Both the position numbers and the translations under genes were made by a program. A stretch of DNA of 64,000 nt from Vibrio sp. 14G-20 (GTDB lineage Bacteria > Pseudomonadota > Gammaproteobacteria > Enterobacterales > Vibrionaceae), in NCBI RefSeq assembly GCF_026241515.1, contig NZ_JAPHPW010000014.1, positions 1-64,000 of the forward strand, read 5' to 3'. The notes beneath the pieces are model-generated. The model made no database searches and was not told where the DNA came from. It saw nothing but the letters and a program-made list of their open reading frames with translations. Shown one piece after another: positions 18,310 to 27,870 of the stretch; the first letter of the stretch is position 1; each line of letters starts with the position of its first letter.

Positions 18310-19773
18310 CTATTTACTAAGCATTAGGTAGTTTTGATTCTGGATCTTCACACCGGTTTCATTTAATGCAACTTCATTGATAACAAGGCCATCTAAGTCT
18401 TCATCCAAATCAGTGACGTTACCGTGCGCGAATGCAGTCAAGAAATCGTAACCTGTAATGTCTGACTCTTCTGTTTCAATTAGAACTGTCTGGTGGATCG
18501 GATCTGCAGTTGGATCCAACTGTAGCTCATCCTTTATAGTATCAGAGTAGTCATAGTAATGAAGTTCGGGAACTACCACCGTATTTTTTAAATGAGTAAA
18601 CAGCTTATGTGTCAATTTATGGAGGCCACTACTTAAACTTTCTGTCGTATAAGCGACTCTCATTTTTCCAATTTCATCCGTAAAGCTGAAATCAAGATCT
18701 AAATTATTACCCAATAGTGTCGGCAAGTTAACTGGCAAAGAATTCAAGTCAAATAAAGAATCAGTCGCAACGCTTACATCCCACGAGCCTTCAACATACA
18801 ACTTTTTATTAATATCAATATTCCAACCATTTAATGGAGTATCCGATTCAACACTCAAGCTCCAATTTTCGGTGTTAGGTGTATCTGGATGTGCAAAATC
18901 CGCTTGAGTACTTGGTATCGTTACTATGTCATAGCTAAAGTCGCTCTGTGTAACCTTAATTTCTACTTCAGAATAGTCAAAGTCATTGGTGTGTGTTAAC
19001 TGACCGTTGTTACCCGCCATACTAACCAGTAATAATGGGTCAGCATTACTCCAATCACGCACACCATATTGATGTAAATACCCATCTTTGAATTGCGTAA
19101 CGATAGTTGATTCAGTTGCCCCATTAGGCAGGCCACGCGCATCTAAACTATCAATCGAATATGTCGGTACAGACGCTTCTGCTAACTGTGATTGAAAAAT
19201 ATAGTTTCCACCACCAGATACAACTGCAAGATAAGATAGATCATTGCGTGTGGTGCTATTAAAGTTATCACCTTTATTACAGCTACTAACGGCTTCGCGA
19301 TTCATACCAAATGTCGCATTTCTAAGCGTTAAGTCTTCTAAGTACTCTTTAGAAAATGTATTTGCAGTAAAATGCGTATTATTCGCCTCACGAGTTTGAA
19401 ACGTAATAAAGCCATCATCAGGTATACCTTCTAAGGTAAATGATAACTTCAAGTTACTAGGAACAATTAAATCACCAACCCTTGCTCCTGTTGCATCCGA
19501 GTAGTAGGCAATCACATTTTCATTATTTAGTTGTGACTCAATCGCAGGTTGGTAAGTCAAAACCGTCGCCTGTTGACTACTATTCTCTCCGTGCTCATAG
19601 ACTGTGCAGTTTGAAGTATTGCTACTTTCAAGAATTGTGTTCGGAGCAGAGAACATGAAGTTAAACTTTGTTGATGGTGCACCACCGCCACCACCGCCGC
19701 TGCTTCCACCGCCACAACCAACTAGTAACCCTGAAACCATTGCCGCTAGTGGCAACATTAATGTCTTTTTCAT
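18310..19773 (-). CDS. Lipoprotein of unknown function
   Basis: A 487-residue predicted lipoprotein. The signal peptide ends in the lipobox LVGC (Cys20), followed by a flexible glycine/serine-rich stretch (GGGSSGGGGGG) that would tether the folded part to a membrane. The rest is rich in beta-forming and polar residues, with no motif recognised. Gly at +2 suggests outer-membrane sorting. Single gene with its own terminator, divergent from the DUF3360 gene; the 434-base gap between them holds an FNR-like site. Function not known. Confidence 0.75.
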   Translation of the reverse strand: MKKTLMLPLAAMVSGLLVGCGGGSSGGGGGGAPSTKFNFMFSAPNTILESSNTSNCTVYEHGENSSQQATVLTYQPAIESQLNNENVIAYYSDATGARVGDLIVPSNLKLSFTLEGIPDDGFITFQTREANNTHFTANTFSKEYLEDLTLRNATFGMNREAVSSCNKGDNFNSTTRNDLSYLAVVSGGGNYIFQSQLAEASVPTYSIDSLDARGLPNGATESTIVTQFKDGYLHQYGVRDWSNADPLLLVSMAGNNGQLTHTNDFDYSEVEIKVTQSDFSYDIVTIPSTQADFAHPDTPNTENWSLSVESDTPLNGWNIDINKKLYVEGSWDVSVATDSLFDLNSLPVNLPTLLGNNLDLDFSFTDEIGKMRVAYTTESLSSGLHKLTHKLFTHLKNTVVVPELHYYDYSDTIKDELQLDPTADPIHQTVLIETEESDITGYDFLTAFAHGNVTDLDEDLDGLVINEVALNETGVKIQNQNYLMLSK

Positions 19774-19991
19774 CTATTCTCGTCCTGTTTGTGGCAACAG
19801 CTCGCCAAAATTAAATATCTATCAGCGATTAAGCAAAAAGTAAGCCAATCATTAAAAATGGAATTTATATAGGATAAGAACTGTGACAAGACGATGAAAA
19901 CGACAGTTTGTGAAAACTAATTACATGATTCATCAATGATAAGTTAATGAATCGCTGCGTTTTGTAGCTTTCTTTCACATAAACTCATAAA

Positions 19992-20005
19992 GTGATCAAG
20001 ATCAA
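19992..20005 (+). promoter_or_regulatory. Probable FNR box upstream of the DUF3360 gene
   Basis: GTGAT-CAAG-ATCAA matches the FNR consensus TTGAT-N4-ATCAA at 9 of 10 positions. A TAGACT (20028-20033) fits a -10 box whose start point near 20040 would put the site centre at -41.5, the classic activating position. The neighbourhood (pflB, pflA) is anaerobic. It could instead act on the divergent lipoprotein gene. Confidence 0.55.
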
Positions 20006-20207
20006 TCACCCTAAAGGGTAAGCTTGTTAGACTCCTCAGCAAAGAATAAGGCATTAAAAATGCCAAACATTTCTTTTAACTTAGCTGCATAAAGCACATC
20101 AAAATCGTGCAACATAATGTTAATGAGTTATAACTAAGAAATAACGCAATTACGCGAACTTATAGAATTCAATTTTAGAATTACTAACATAAAAATATGA
20201 GGAATCT

Positions 20208-21749
20208 ATGTCAGACGTTGTGAACAATGCGAACTCTGAAGTAGAAGAGAAAAGCTACAAAGAGCTACACCGCCCTGCTTCTGAATTTGAGAGCCGCTCA
20301 GATTATCTAGATCACGAACTTCAAATCATGAAGCCTCGCCGCTTCGGTCTAAACCTTCCAGGTCGTGACTTCCGCTTTGAACTTGAAGACCTTGTTCCTG
20401 CACTTGCTGGTACCATTGGTATCATCGCGATGTACTCTGCAGTAATGATGTCTTGGGCTGATGGCCTAACTCAAGCTTGGGACCACGTAAACCTAGGTAA
20501 AGACTTCGCAATTGAAGTTGCTCGTGTAGAAATGCTTATTCCTGCACTACTGTTTTGTATCCTTGCTTCTGGTTTCTTTAACCCTAAAGCAAACCTTGCC
20601 GGTAACCACGGCCCAATGATCCCTCTTATTGGTACCATCGCTCTCGCTGGTGCTCACCCTCTTGCATTGGCAATCCTTATCGGTGTCTTCGGTCTAATCC
20701 TAAGTTTCCTAAAAGGCGGCTCCAAGTTGGTTAACCTTACTTCGGAAGGTACCGCTGGTGGCTTGCTCATTTTCTTAGGCCTAACGGGTACAATGAGCCA
20801 AATCAACTCAATTCAAGAATGGGCGGTTGGTCTTCAATCTTCTACTGTTGAAGCGGGTAGCATGGGTTACGTTGGTTTAATCGTTCTTGCTATTACTATT
20901 GCTATCTACGCTTTCCTAGCAAAAGTGAACAAGCGCTGGTTAGCTATCCCAGTTTGTGCATTCACAGGCCTTGCGATTGCTTTAGCACTAGGTGCTGGTT
21001 TCGATATCGTATTCGAAACCAAAATGGGTATTCCAAACCTAAACCCAGTTTACTGGTGGGGTTCTACTTCTGAAGGTTGGATGCTTGGCTTGCCAAATGT
21101 TGAACACTTCATTGCATCTCTACCATTTGCAATCCTTGCTGTAGCAATGTGGTCACCTGACTTCCTAGGTCACCGTATCTTCCAAGAACTTAACTACCCT
21201 AGACGTTCTGAAAAAGTGCTTATGGACGTAGATGACACAATGACTATGTGTTCAGTTCGTCAAATGGTGGGTACTGCAGTTGGTGGTGGTAACATCACAT
21301 CTTCATGGGGTACGTACATGATCCCGGCAGCAATCGCGAAACGTCCAATTCCTGGCGGCGCAATCTTGCTTGGTTCTCTATGTATTATTGTTGCAATCCT
21401 TGGTTTCCCAATGGATGTTGCGGTTTGGCCACCAGTAATGCGTGTCGCTCTACTTGTAGGTGTATCTCTACCTCTACTTGAGGCGGGTATGCAAATGGTT
21501 AAGGATTCAAAAGATTCTCAAGCGGCTGGTATCTGTATCTTCGGTTCGGCAGTTGTTAACCCTGTATTAGCATGGGCACTAACTATGCTTCTTGATAACA
21601 ATGGCTTTATTGGTGATAAAGAACGTGCGAAGCGTCTATCATTTGTAGACAAAATTGTTATCCCAGTTGGCGTTTTAGTTATCTGTCTAGTAGCAATGCT
21701 TGCAGTTGGTATGCTAGAAAGTCAATATGGCCTAAAAGCTTGGCTATAA
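20208..21749 (+). CDS. DUF3360 family membrane transporter-like protein
   Basis: A 513-residue protein with a hydrophilic N-terminus of about 70 residues and roughly twelve hydrophobic helices. It is recognised as the DUF3360 family, widespread in Vibrio and of unknown function; the layout is loosely like SulP/NCS2-type permeases (glycine-rich helices such as GGSKLVNLTSEGTAGGLLIF in its first half). GAGGAAT precedes the ATG. It lies 306 bases upstream of pflB in the same direction and behind a probable FNR box. Transport of a fermentation acid or anion is a guess from context; FocA is not present in this window. Confidence 0.8.
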   Translation: MSDVVNNANSEVEEKSYKELHRPASEFESRSDYLDHELQIMKPRRFGLNLPGRDFRFELEDLVPALAGTIGIIAMYSAVMMSWADGLTQAWDHVNLGKDFAIEVARVEMLIPALLFCILASGFFNPKANLAGNHGPMIPLIGTIALAGAHPLALAILIGVFGLILSFLKGGSKLVNLTSEGTAGGLLIFLGLTGTMSQINSIQEWAVGLQSSTVEAGSMGYVGLIVLAITIAIYAFLAKVNKRWLAIPVCAFTGLAIALALGAGFDIVFETKMGIPNLNPVYWWGSTSEGWMLGLPNVEHFIASLPFAILAVAMWSPDFLGHRIFQELNYPRRSEKVLMDVDDTMTMCSVRQMVGTAVGGGNITSSWGTYMIPAAIAKRPIPGGAILLGSLCIIVAILGFPMDVAVWPPVMRVALLVGVSLPLLEAGMQMVKDSKDSQAAGICIFGSAVVNPVLAWALTMLLDNNGFIGDKERAKRLSFVDKIVIPVGVLVICLVAMLAVGMLESQYGLKAWL

Positions 21750-21923
21750 TAGTCTTAACTACACAAAAGTAGTATTGAGACTAAAAAAAAGTTTGGGTGG
21801 CAACCCCTGCCACTCAAATTCTTTCAACTTTTTTTAGCATTTATTGATTTAGTTTAAGGTTTGCAGGAATTTTTTAGCGTAGTCTTGAATTCATAGAGTA
21901 ACGACAACATATAAAAAGTAGTG

Positions 21924-21968
21924 ACAATATATATAACCATATGACGCTTATATGCTCATATATATTGT
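21924..21968 (+). promoter_or_regulatory. Long AT-rich hairpin in the pflB upstream region
   Basis: ACAATATATAT (21924-21934) and its exact complement (21958-21968) enclose a second pair CATAT/ATATG around a GACGCTT loop. No T-run follows. It lies 88 bases before the pflB start and may be a protein-binding palindrome or a structure in the 5' leader. Confidence 0.55.
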
Positions 21969-22055
21969 TATTAATAAGAGTGTACTACCCTTACGAGGGG
22001 CGCTGGCTCAACAGTGTTAAGTACGAATTTTTTCTACTAAAAAGGTAGGTATGTC

Positions 22056-24332
22056 ATGGCAGAGCAATTTGCTAAAGCTTGGGAAGATTTTGCTGCAGGT
22101 GAGTGGCAAAGCGAAGTAAACGTTCGTGATTTCATTCAAAAGAACTACACGCCATATGAAGGCGACGAGTCTTTCCTAGTTTCTGAAGGTACTGAGGCGA
22201 CTAATACGCTTTGGGCTTCGGTAATGGAAGGTATCAAACAGGAAAACGCAACTAAAGCACCTGTAGATTTCGATACTTCTGTTATCTCTACCATCACTTC
22301 TCATGATGCGGGCTACATCCAAAAAGACCTTGAAACAATTGTTGGTCTACAAACTGAAAAACCACTAAAACGTGCAATCATCCCTAACGGTGGTGTACGT
22401 ATGGTTGAAGGTTCTTGTAAAGCATACGGTGAAACTCTTGACCCGATGGTTTCAAAAATCTATTCAGAATACCGTAAAACACACAACGCTGGTGTTTTCG
22501 ATATCTACACGCCTGATATTCTGAAATGTCGTAAGTCTGGTGTTCTGACTGGTCTTCCAGATGCATACGGCCGTGGTCGTATCATTGGTGATTACCGTCG
22601 CGTAGCACTTTACGGTATTGATTTCCTAATGAAAGACAAAGCAGCTCAATTCGCTTCTCTACAAGAGCGTTTCGAGAATGGCGAAGATCTTTCTGCAACA
22701 ATGCAATTGCGTGAAGAGATTTCAGAGCAACACCGTGCTCTAGGTCAAATCAAGCAAATGGCAGCGACTTACGGCTTCGATATCTCTGAGCCTGCTCAAT
22801 CTGCTCAAGAAGCTATCCAGTGGACTTACTTCGGCTACCTAGCTGCTGTTAAATCTCAAAATGGCGCTGCAATGTCTCTAGGTCGTACTTCGACTTTCCT
22901 AGACATCTACCTAGAGCGTGATATCGCTGCTGGTAAAATCACAGAAGACCAAGCTCAAGAAATGATCGACCACTTCGTAATGAAGCTGCGTATGGTTCGT
23001 TTCCTACGTACTCCTGAGTACGATGAGCTATTCTCTGGCGACCCAATCTGGGCAACAGAATCTATGGGTGGTATGGGCATCGACGGTCGTACGCTAGTAA
23101 CGCGTTCGAACTTCCGTTTCCTTAACTCTCTATACACAATGGGTCCTTCTCCAGAGCCAAACATCACTGTTCTTTGGTCTGAGCAGCTACCTGACGGCTT
23201 CAAACGTTTCTGTGCGAAGGTATCTATCGATACTTCTTCTATCCAGTACGAAAATGATGACCTAATGCGTCCTGACCTTGAGTCTGATGATTACGCTATC
23301 GCTTGTTGTGTATCTCCAATGATCGTTGGTAAGCAAATGCAGTTCTTCGGTGCTCGTGCTAACCTTGCGAAAACAATGCTTTACGCAATCAACGGCGGTG
23401 TGGACGAAAAACTTAAGATGCAAGTTGGTCCTAAAGAAGCTCCAATGACTGACGCTGTTCTTGATTACGATAAAGTAATGGACCGTCTAGATCACTTCAT
23501 GGACTGGCTAGCTAAGCAATACGTGACTGCACTAAACAGCATTCACTACATGCACGACAAGTACAGCTACGAAGCGTCTCTAATGGCTCTTCATGACCGT
23601 GACGTTCGTCGTACTATGGCTTGTGGTATTGCTGGTCTATCTGTTGCAGCTGACTCACTGTCTGCAATCAAGTTCGCGACTGTTAAACCAATCCGCGACG
23701 AAGATGGCATCGCAACTGACTTCGAAATCGAAGGCGATTACCCTAAATACGGTAACAACGACTCTCGTGTAGATGACATTGCTTGTGAACTAGTTTCTAC
23801 GTTCATGAACAAGATCCGTAAGCTTAAAACTTACCGTAACTCTATCCCTACACAGTCAGTTCTTACTATCACGTCTAACGTGGTTTACGGTAAGAAAACA
23901 GGTAACACTCCAGACGGTCGTCGTGCTGGCGCTCCTTTCGCTCCTGGTGCAAACCCAATGCACGGTCGTGATGAGAAAGGCGCTGTAGCTTCACTAACGT
24001 CTGTAGGTAAACTACCGTTTGCTGACGCACAAGATGGTATCTCTTACACGTTCTCTATCGTGCCAAACGCACTAGGTAAAGAACAAGACAGCCAACGTGC
24101 TAACCTTGCAGGCCTAATGGATGGTTACTTCCACCACGAAGCTGGCATTGAAGGTGGTCAACACCTTAACGTTAACGTTCTTAACCGCGAAACTCTTGAA
24201 GACGCAGTTAAGCACCCTGAGAAATACCCTCAGCTAACAATCCGTGTATCTGGTTACGCTGTTCGCTTTAACTCTTTAACTGCAGAGCAACAAGCTGACG
24301 TAATCGCACGTACATTTACTGAGTCTCTATAA
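22056..24332 (+). CDS. pflB: Formate C-acetyltransferase (pyruvate formate-lyase)
   Basis: A 758-residue glycyl-radical enzyme converting pyruvate and CoA to formate and acetyl-CoA during anaerobic growth. The adjacent catalytic cysteines are in IACCVSPM, and the radical glycine is in RVSGYAVRF near the C-terminus. Length is close to E. coli PflB (760). The start is the ATG at 22056 ([12 protein letters not shown]); an ATG 5 bases upstream is out of frame. Unlike E. coli, no focA precedes it, and the activase gene is separated from it by an lpxR-like gene. A terminator follows directly. Confidence 0.97.
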   Translation: MAEQFAKAWEDFAAGEWQSEVNVRDFIQKNYTPYEGDESFLVSEGTEATNTLWASVMEGIKQENATKAPVDFDTSVISTITSHDAGYIQKDLETIVGLQTEKPLKRAIIPNGGVRMVEGSCKAYGETLDPMVSKIYSEYRKTHNAGVFDIYTPDILKCRKSGVLTGLPDAYGRGRIIGDYRRVALYGIDFLMKDKAAQFASLQERFENGEDLSATMQLREEISEQHRALGQIKQMAATYGFDISEPAQSAQEAIQWTYFGYLAAVKSQNGAAMSLGRTSTFLDIYLERDIAAGKITEDQAQEMIDHFVMKLRMVRFLRTPEYDELFSGDPIWATESMGGMGIDGRTLVTRSNFRFLNSLYTMGPSPEPNITVLWSEQLPDGFKRFCAKVSIDTSSIQYENDDLMRPDLESDDYAIACCVSPMIVGKQMQFFGARANLAKTMLYAINGGVDEKLKMQVGPKEAPMTDAVLDYDKVMDRLDHFMDWLAKQYVTALNSIHYMHDKYSYEASLMALHDRDVRRTMACGIAGLSVAADSLSAIKFATVKPIRDEDGIATDFEIEGDYPKYGNNDSRVDDIACELVSTFMNKIRKLKTYRNSIPTQSVLTITSNVVYGKKTGNTPDGRRAGAPFAPGANPMHGRDEKGAVASLTSVGKLPFADAQDGISYTFSIVPNALGKEQDSQRANLAGLMDGYFHHEAGIEGGQHLNVNVLNRETLEDAVKHPEKYPQLTIRVSGYAVRFNSLTAEQQADVIARTFTESL

Positions 24333-24363
24333 GCTCACCGCTTAATCGACAGTAAATAATATT

Positions 24364-24390
24364 AGCCTCGCCAATGTGCGGGGCTTTTTT
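24364..24390 (+). terminator. Rho-independent terminator after pflB
   Basis: AGCCTCGC pairs with GCGGGGCT (one G-T pair), followed by a T-run, 31 bases after the stop. Confidence 0.85.
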
Positions 24391-24534
24391 ATATCACTCA
24401 TAAATTTATTATTTCGCTTTCACTTATACCAAACGTCAGATTGAGCAAAAAAACCGTCATCTATTCACTTTTTTTTCACACCTAAACTCTAATTACGGTA
24501 CTATCTTAGTTCATAATTTAAGAGTAACTGCTCC

Positions 24535-25536
24535 ATGAAATACCTGCGTTGTTTACCCCTGATTCTTCTCTCTTTCTCATCTCTAGCCTCTGAGCGTTCT
24601 ACGCTGACTTTTGCTTTAGATAATGATGGTATTTTTGGTGTCGACCAAGACTATACCAACGGCTTATTTCTGGGTTACACATCGTCAAGTATTACGCCAT
24701 ACAATTGGGTGAAACCATTGAGTCTTTCCTATTGGGGCGCAAGCTCTTTAGATAAGTGGGAAATAACCATTGGCCACAAGATGTATACGCCTTCCGATAT
24801 TGAAGCAGAAGAACCCCTTGCCAATGATCGCCCATACGCTGGCTACCTGCATACAGAATTCAACTACATCAGCTTGAACCCACAACAAGCTCAACGTTTT
24901 AACATCACGTTTGGTACAACAGGCGAACGTGCATTGTCTGAAGATGCTCAAAAGTTGGTTCACTCGATCACAAAATCGGATGAGCCTATGGGTTGGGAAT
25001 ATCAAGTTGATGATGAGTGGGCGGGGAGCGTTGGTTACTTAAGCCATTTCAACCTAATGCGTAATCAAGCTCTAGCGAACACCGACTTCGAAATATCAAA
25101 TATCTCAGAAATTAATGTGGGTAACTTTAGAAGTGATATCCAAACGGGCTTCATGTTTCGTTGGGGTACCGACTTAGATGGTAACTTTGGCGCGGCTAAC
25201 ATCAGCACTGAAAACCCATTTAAAGCTGGCATGATTGGCGCATCCAACACAGGTTGGTTTACCTATGCTGGCCTTGAAGGTCGTTACCGATTCAATGACT
25301 TGACTATCGAAGGTGATCGCTCTGGTGTAGATGAATATACTGATAAAAACGGCCTAGATCCTGCTATCTACGATGTCACTTTAGAGAATGTTCAAGCAAC
25401 GGCTGTGCTAGGTGTGGCTTGGTATAACCAATACGTTGGTGCATCCTTCGCACTTACGGCAAAAACGCCAGATTACGAAGAAGCAAAAGAGTCAATGTAC
25501 ACCACTGGTGGTATCACAATGTTCGCTTTCTTCTAG
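24535..25536 (+). CDS. lpxR: LpxR-family lipid A 3'-O-deacylase (DUF2219)
   Basis: A 333-residue outer-membrane beta-barrel protein with an N-terminal signal peptide ending near SLAS-ERS. LpxR removes the 3'-acyloxyacyl chain of lipid A in a Ca-dependent way. The family N-terminal segment with the active-site Asn-Asp pair is visible as FALDNDGIFG, followed by the DQDYTNGLFLGYTSS strand that carries the conserved Ser. The protein ends in Phe, as barrel proteins do. Single gene with its own terminator, placed between pflB and pflA. Activity on this species' lipid A is inferred. Confidence 0.8.
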   Translation: MKYLRCLPLILLSFSSLASERSTLTFALDNDGIFGVDQDYTNGLFLGYTSSSITPYNWVKPLSLSYWGASSLDKWEITIGHKMYTPSDIEAEEPLANDRPYAGYLHTEFNYISLNPQQAQRFNITFGTTGERALSEDAQKLVHSITKSDEPMGWEYQVDDEWAGSVGYLSHFNLMRNQALANTDFEISNISEINVGNFRSDIQTGFMFRWGTDLDGNFGAANISTENPFKAGMIGASNTGWFTYAGLEGRYRFNDLTIEGDRSGVDEYTDKNGLDPAIYDVTLENVQATAVLGVAWYNQYVGASFALTAKTPDYEEAKESMYTTGGITMFAFF

Positions 25537-25576
25537 CCACCAATAAGGGCTTTCGTCCTTTACTTTTCAAGTTTAA

Positions 25577-25615
25577 TAAAGGCAATCATCTTCACAGGTG
25601 ATTGCCTTTATTTTT
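25577..25615 (+). terminator. Rho-independent terminator after lpxR
   Basis: TAAAGGCAATCA and TGATTGCCTTTA form a perfect 12-bp stem followed by TTTTT. Confidence 0.9.
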
Positions 25616-25700
25616 AAAGGTCTCGTTACCATTTGACCCTATTTTATGTGCCGTTTTTGTAATAAAATAAACGGTATAAATTCCTCTACGAGAATAGCTC

Positions 25701-26441
25701 ATGTCTACAACTGGTCGCATTCACTCATTCGAATCTTGTGGTACTGTCGATGGCCCTGGTATCCGCTTTATTGTGTTTCTTCAAGGCTGCTTAATGCGTT
25801 GTATGTACTGTCATAACCGCGATACATGGGATCTTCATGACGGAAAGGAAGTTACGGTCGAAGAGATCATCAGCGAAGCAAAATCATACCGTCATTTCAT
25901 GAAAGCCTCTGGTGGTGGTATCACCTGTTCTGGTGGCGAAGCGATGCTACAACCTGAGTTTGTTCGTGACTTTTTCCGCGCAGCTCAAGCCGAAGGCATT
26001 CACACTTGTCTTGATACTAATGGCTACATTCGTAAGCACACAGAAGTGGTTGATGAAGTACTAGAAGCCTCTGATCTAGTGATGCTTGATCTTAAACATA
26101 TGCGAGACGAGATTCACCACGATTTCATTGGTGTATCAAACCGACGTACTCTCGATTTTGCACGCTACCTGCACAAAATCGGCAAGAAAACTTGGATTCG
26201 CTATGTGATTGTTCCTGGCTACACGGATACAGCTGAAGATGCACATCTTCTTGGTGAATTCATTAAAGACATGGATAACATCGAGAAAGTAGAACTGCTT
26301 CCATACCACAAGCTTGGTGCTCACAAATGGGAAGCGCTTGGTTTTGACTACCCTCTTGAAGGTACAAATCCGCCAAGCAAAGAGAAAATGGACGAGATTG
26401 TTGCTGTGCTTAACCAGTACCATTCAAACGTAAAATACTAA
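25701..26441 (+). CDS. pflA: Pyruvate formate-lyase 1-activating enzyme
   Basis: A 246-residue radical-SAM enzyme that installs the glycyl radical on PflB. The [4Fe-4S] cysteine motif CxxxCxxC is seen as CLMRCMYC, and [14 protein letters not shown] is the SAM-binding GGE segment. Length matches E. coli PflA (246). It lies 1.4 kb after pflB in the same orientation but is separated by lpxR and two terminators, so it must have its own promoter (about 85 bases are available before the ATG). Confidence 0.95.
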   Translation: MSTTGRIHSFESCGTVDGPGIRFIVFLQGCLMRCMYCHNRDTWDLHDGKEVTVEEIISEAKSYRHFMKASGGGITCSGGEAMLQPEFVRDFFRAAQAEGIHTCLDTNGYIRKHTEVVDEVLEASDLVMLDLKHMRDEIHHDFIGVSNRRTLDFARYLHKIGKKTWIRYVIVPGYTDTAEDAHLLGEFIKDMDNIEKVELLPYHKLGAHKWEALGFDYPLEGTNPPSKEKMDEIVAVLNQYHSNVKY

Positions 26442-26467
26442 TCTCGACTTACGTTCATAGTGATTTC

Positions 26468-26500
26468 AAACGCCTCAATTTCGATTGGGGCGTTTTCTTT
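26468..26500 (+). terminator. Rho-independent terminator after pflA
   Basis: AAACGCCTCAAT and ATTGGGGCGTTT pair (with one G-T pair) around a TTCG tetraloop, followed by TTCTTTT. Confidence 0.88.
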
Positions 26501-26507
26501 TATGATT

Positions 26508-26669
26508 ATACCAATCGTAGTAAATAACTGGTCATCCTAGCTGGTTAAAACGCTCAATAACTGCGTTAGAAATTTTGATTGTAGAATAACTACTTATCGA
26601 AAATGTCTGCCTTGTTCTTAAACCTTTTTCCTGCGCTATTTATGATCACTTACTTACTGTGATTGGTAT
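26508..26669. mobile_element. MITE-like element with terminal inverted repeats
   Basis: The left end ATACCAATCGTAGTAA (26508-26523) and the complement of the right end ATACCAATCACAGTAA (26654-26669) agree at 14 of 16 bases. They bound a 162-base non-coding segment between the pflA terminator and the yfbU promoter region. Elements with such ATACCAATC ends are, to my recollection, dispersed in Vibrio genomes. No second copy is in this window, so mobility is inferred. Confidence 0.6.
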
Positions 26670-26825
26670 CAAAACAATCCTTTCACTTTTCTTTACAACT
26701 TTTGTTTATCAATTCAAAAAATCATATTAAATCCGTGTTGAGATCATGTTTCCACTCGTAGGAATGCTGTTACTCTTACTGCAACAAAAGAATACAACAT
26801 TTAGTTTTTTAGTGAGGCTCCTCCC

Positions 26826-27326
26826 ATGGAAATGACCAATGCTCAGCGTCTAATTCTATCAAATCAATACTACCTAATGTCTCAAATGAATCCTGAGAAC
26901 TCCGCTAAATACCAACGTCTACAAACGATTGTAGAACGTGGTTACGAACTTCAAATGCGTGAGCTTAACAAAGAATTTGGTTGTTTGACTGAAGCAGAAT
27001 GTCGCGAAATTATCGACATCATGGAGATGTACCATGCAATGCAAGAGTCGAACAAAATGCTTGCAGAACAAGAACGTGCTGAAGTTGACCAACGTCGCCT
27101 GCAGTTCTTAGGTTTTGATATCGCTTCTGAAGCACAGGCCGTACACTATGTGCGTTTCCTTGTGGATTCTGAAGGTCTTTACCCTCAATTCGACAAAGCC
27201 GATCATCACTTCAATAGCCAAATGCCAATGCTAGATAAGTACCGTCGCATGCTAACAACATGGCGCAACTGCCCTCGTCAGTACCACCTATGTGCGACAG
27301 AGCTATCTCAAATTTTTAGCGCTTAA
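26826..27326 (+). CDS. yfbU: YfbU family protein
   Basis: A 166-residue cytoplasmic protein recognised as YfbU (UPF0304), conserved among gamma-proteobacteria and of unknown function. It is mostly helical and charged, with no membrane segment or signal peptide. Its length agrees with the family (164 in E. coli). The ATG at 26826 is preceded by GAGG. Single gene ended by a strong terminator. Upstream, 156 bases separate it from the MITE-like element. Confidence 0.88.
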   Translation: MEMTNAQRLILSNQYYLMSQMNPENSAKYQRLQTIVERGYELQMRELNKEFGCLTEAECREIIDIMEMYHAMQESNKMLAEQERAEVDQRRLQFLGFDIASEAQAVHYVRFLVDSEGLYPQFDKADHHFNSQMPMLDKYRRMLTTWRNCPRQYHLCATELSQIFSA

Positions 27327-27369
27327 TGCATTAGAAAATTAGCTCTAACTGGGTTTATAAAGTTTCAAG

Positions 27370-27460
27370 AAAAGGGTTACTCACCATGAGTAACCCTTTT
27401 TTAATATTCGTACACAAAGAGAAAACAAAGCAACTAGAAAACGTAAGCCACACCGACATT
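27370..27460. repeat. Direct repeat, copy 1 (ompV 3' end plus terminator)
   Basis: These 91 bases match 28555-28647 with five substitutions and one 2-base indel, counted by eye. They contain a terminator (27370-27402, arms AAAAGGGTTACTCA/TGAGTAACCCTTTT) now serving yfbU, plus the end of an ompV-like gene on the minus strand. Confidence 0.88.
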
Positions 27461-27492
27461 TGACGCCACATGTATGTAGATAGTCCACTTTC
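27434..27492 (-). pseudogene. Remnant of an ompV/mipA 3' end
   Basis: Read on the minus strand, the segment ends NVGVAYVF-stop, the same C-terminus as the intact OmpV-type gene at 28621-29376. The homology extends upstream in DNA to GAAAGTGG, with small insertions that break the frame. Nothing further upstream resembles the gene, so only about 60 bases of coding sequence survive. Confidence 0.65.
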
Positions 27493-27507
27493 AGAAGTGG
27501 GCTTTTT
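27482..27507 (+). terminator. Hairpin with T-run in the yfbU-barrel gap
   Basis: AGTCCACTT and AAGTGGGCT (one G-T pair) form a 9-bp stem with TCAG loop, followed by TTTT. It has no obvious upstream gene of its own beyond yfbU. Confidence 0.65.
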
Positions 27508-27783
27508 ATATCAAAGAGCCAGTAACGATGTTGTGTAAGTCTGCAGATAGTGAATATTCACAAACAGAAAACGGGACTTATGAAGCGATGTGGATAAAAA
27601 GTGTACTTCAGATACAGAAAACGAGAATGAATCATAAAGATAAGATATTAAACATTGAACCATTTCCAATTAATTTCTCTGATTCCGCCCATTAACCCAC
27701 GAACACAAACCTAGTATTTACAATCAATTAGGTCATTCATCTTTGTTAATTCCACTTCGAAACCTTTAATACAAATTAAAAAC

Positions 27784-27812
27784 CATCGTTCGATTTTGAA
27801 CGGTGTTTTTTA
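27784..27812 (+). terminator. Terminator-like hairpin just upstream of the small barrel gene
   Basis: CATCGTTC and GAACGGTG (one G-T pair) flank GATTTT and are followed by six T, 59 bases before the barrel gene ATG. TTGTTA and TAATAC, about 18 bases apart, lie just upstream, so it could be a leader attenuator, the end of a small RNA, or a barrier to read-through. Confidence 0.55.
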
Positions 27813-27870
27813 TTTTAAATAAGATAGCTAGAATTCTCCCCGAAATTTATTAACCAGAGCGATAAACAAA

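Noticed and set aside
21844..21857. TTGAT-TTAG-TTTAA as an FNR box for pflB
   Set aside because: The second half matches only 3 of 5 bases, too weak to list.
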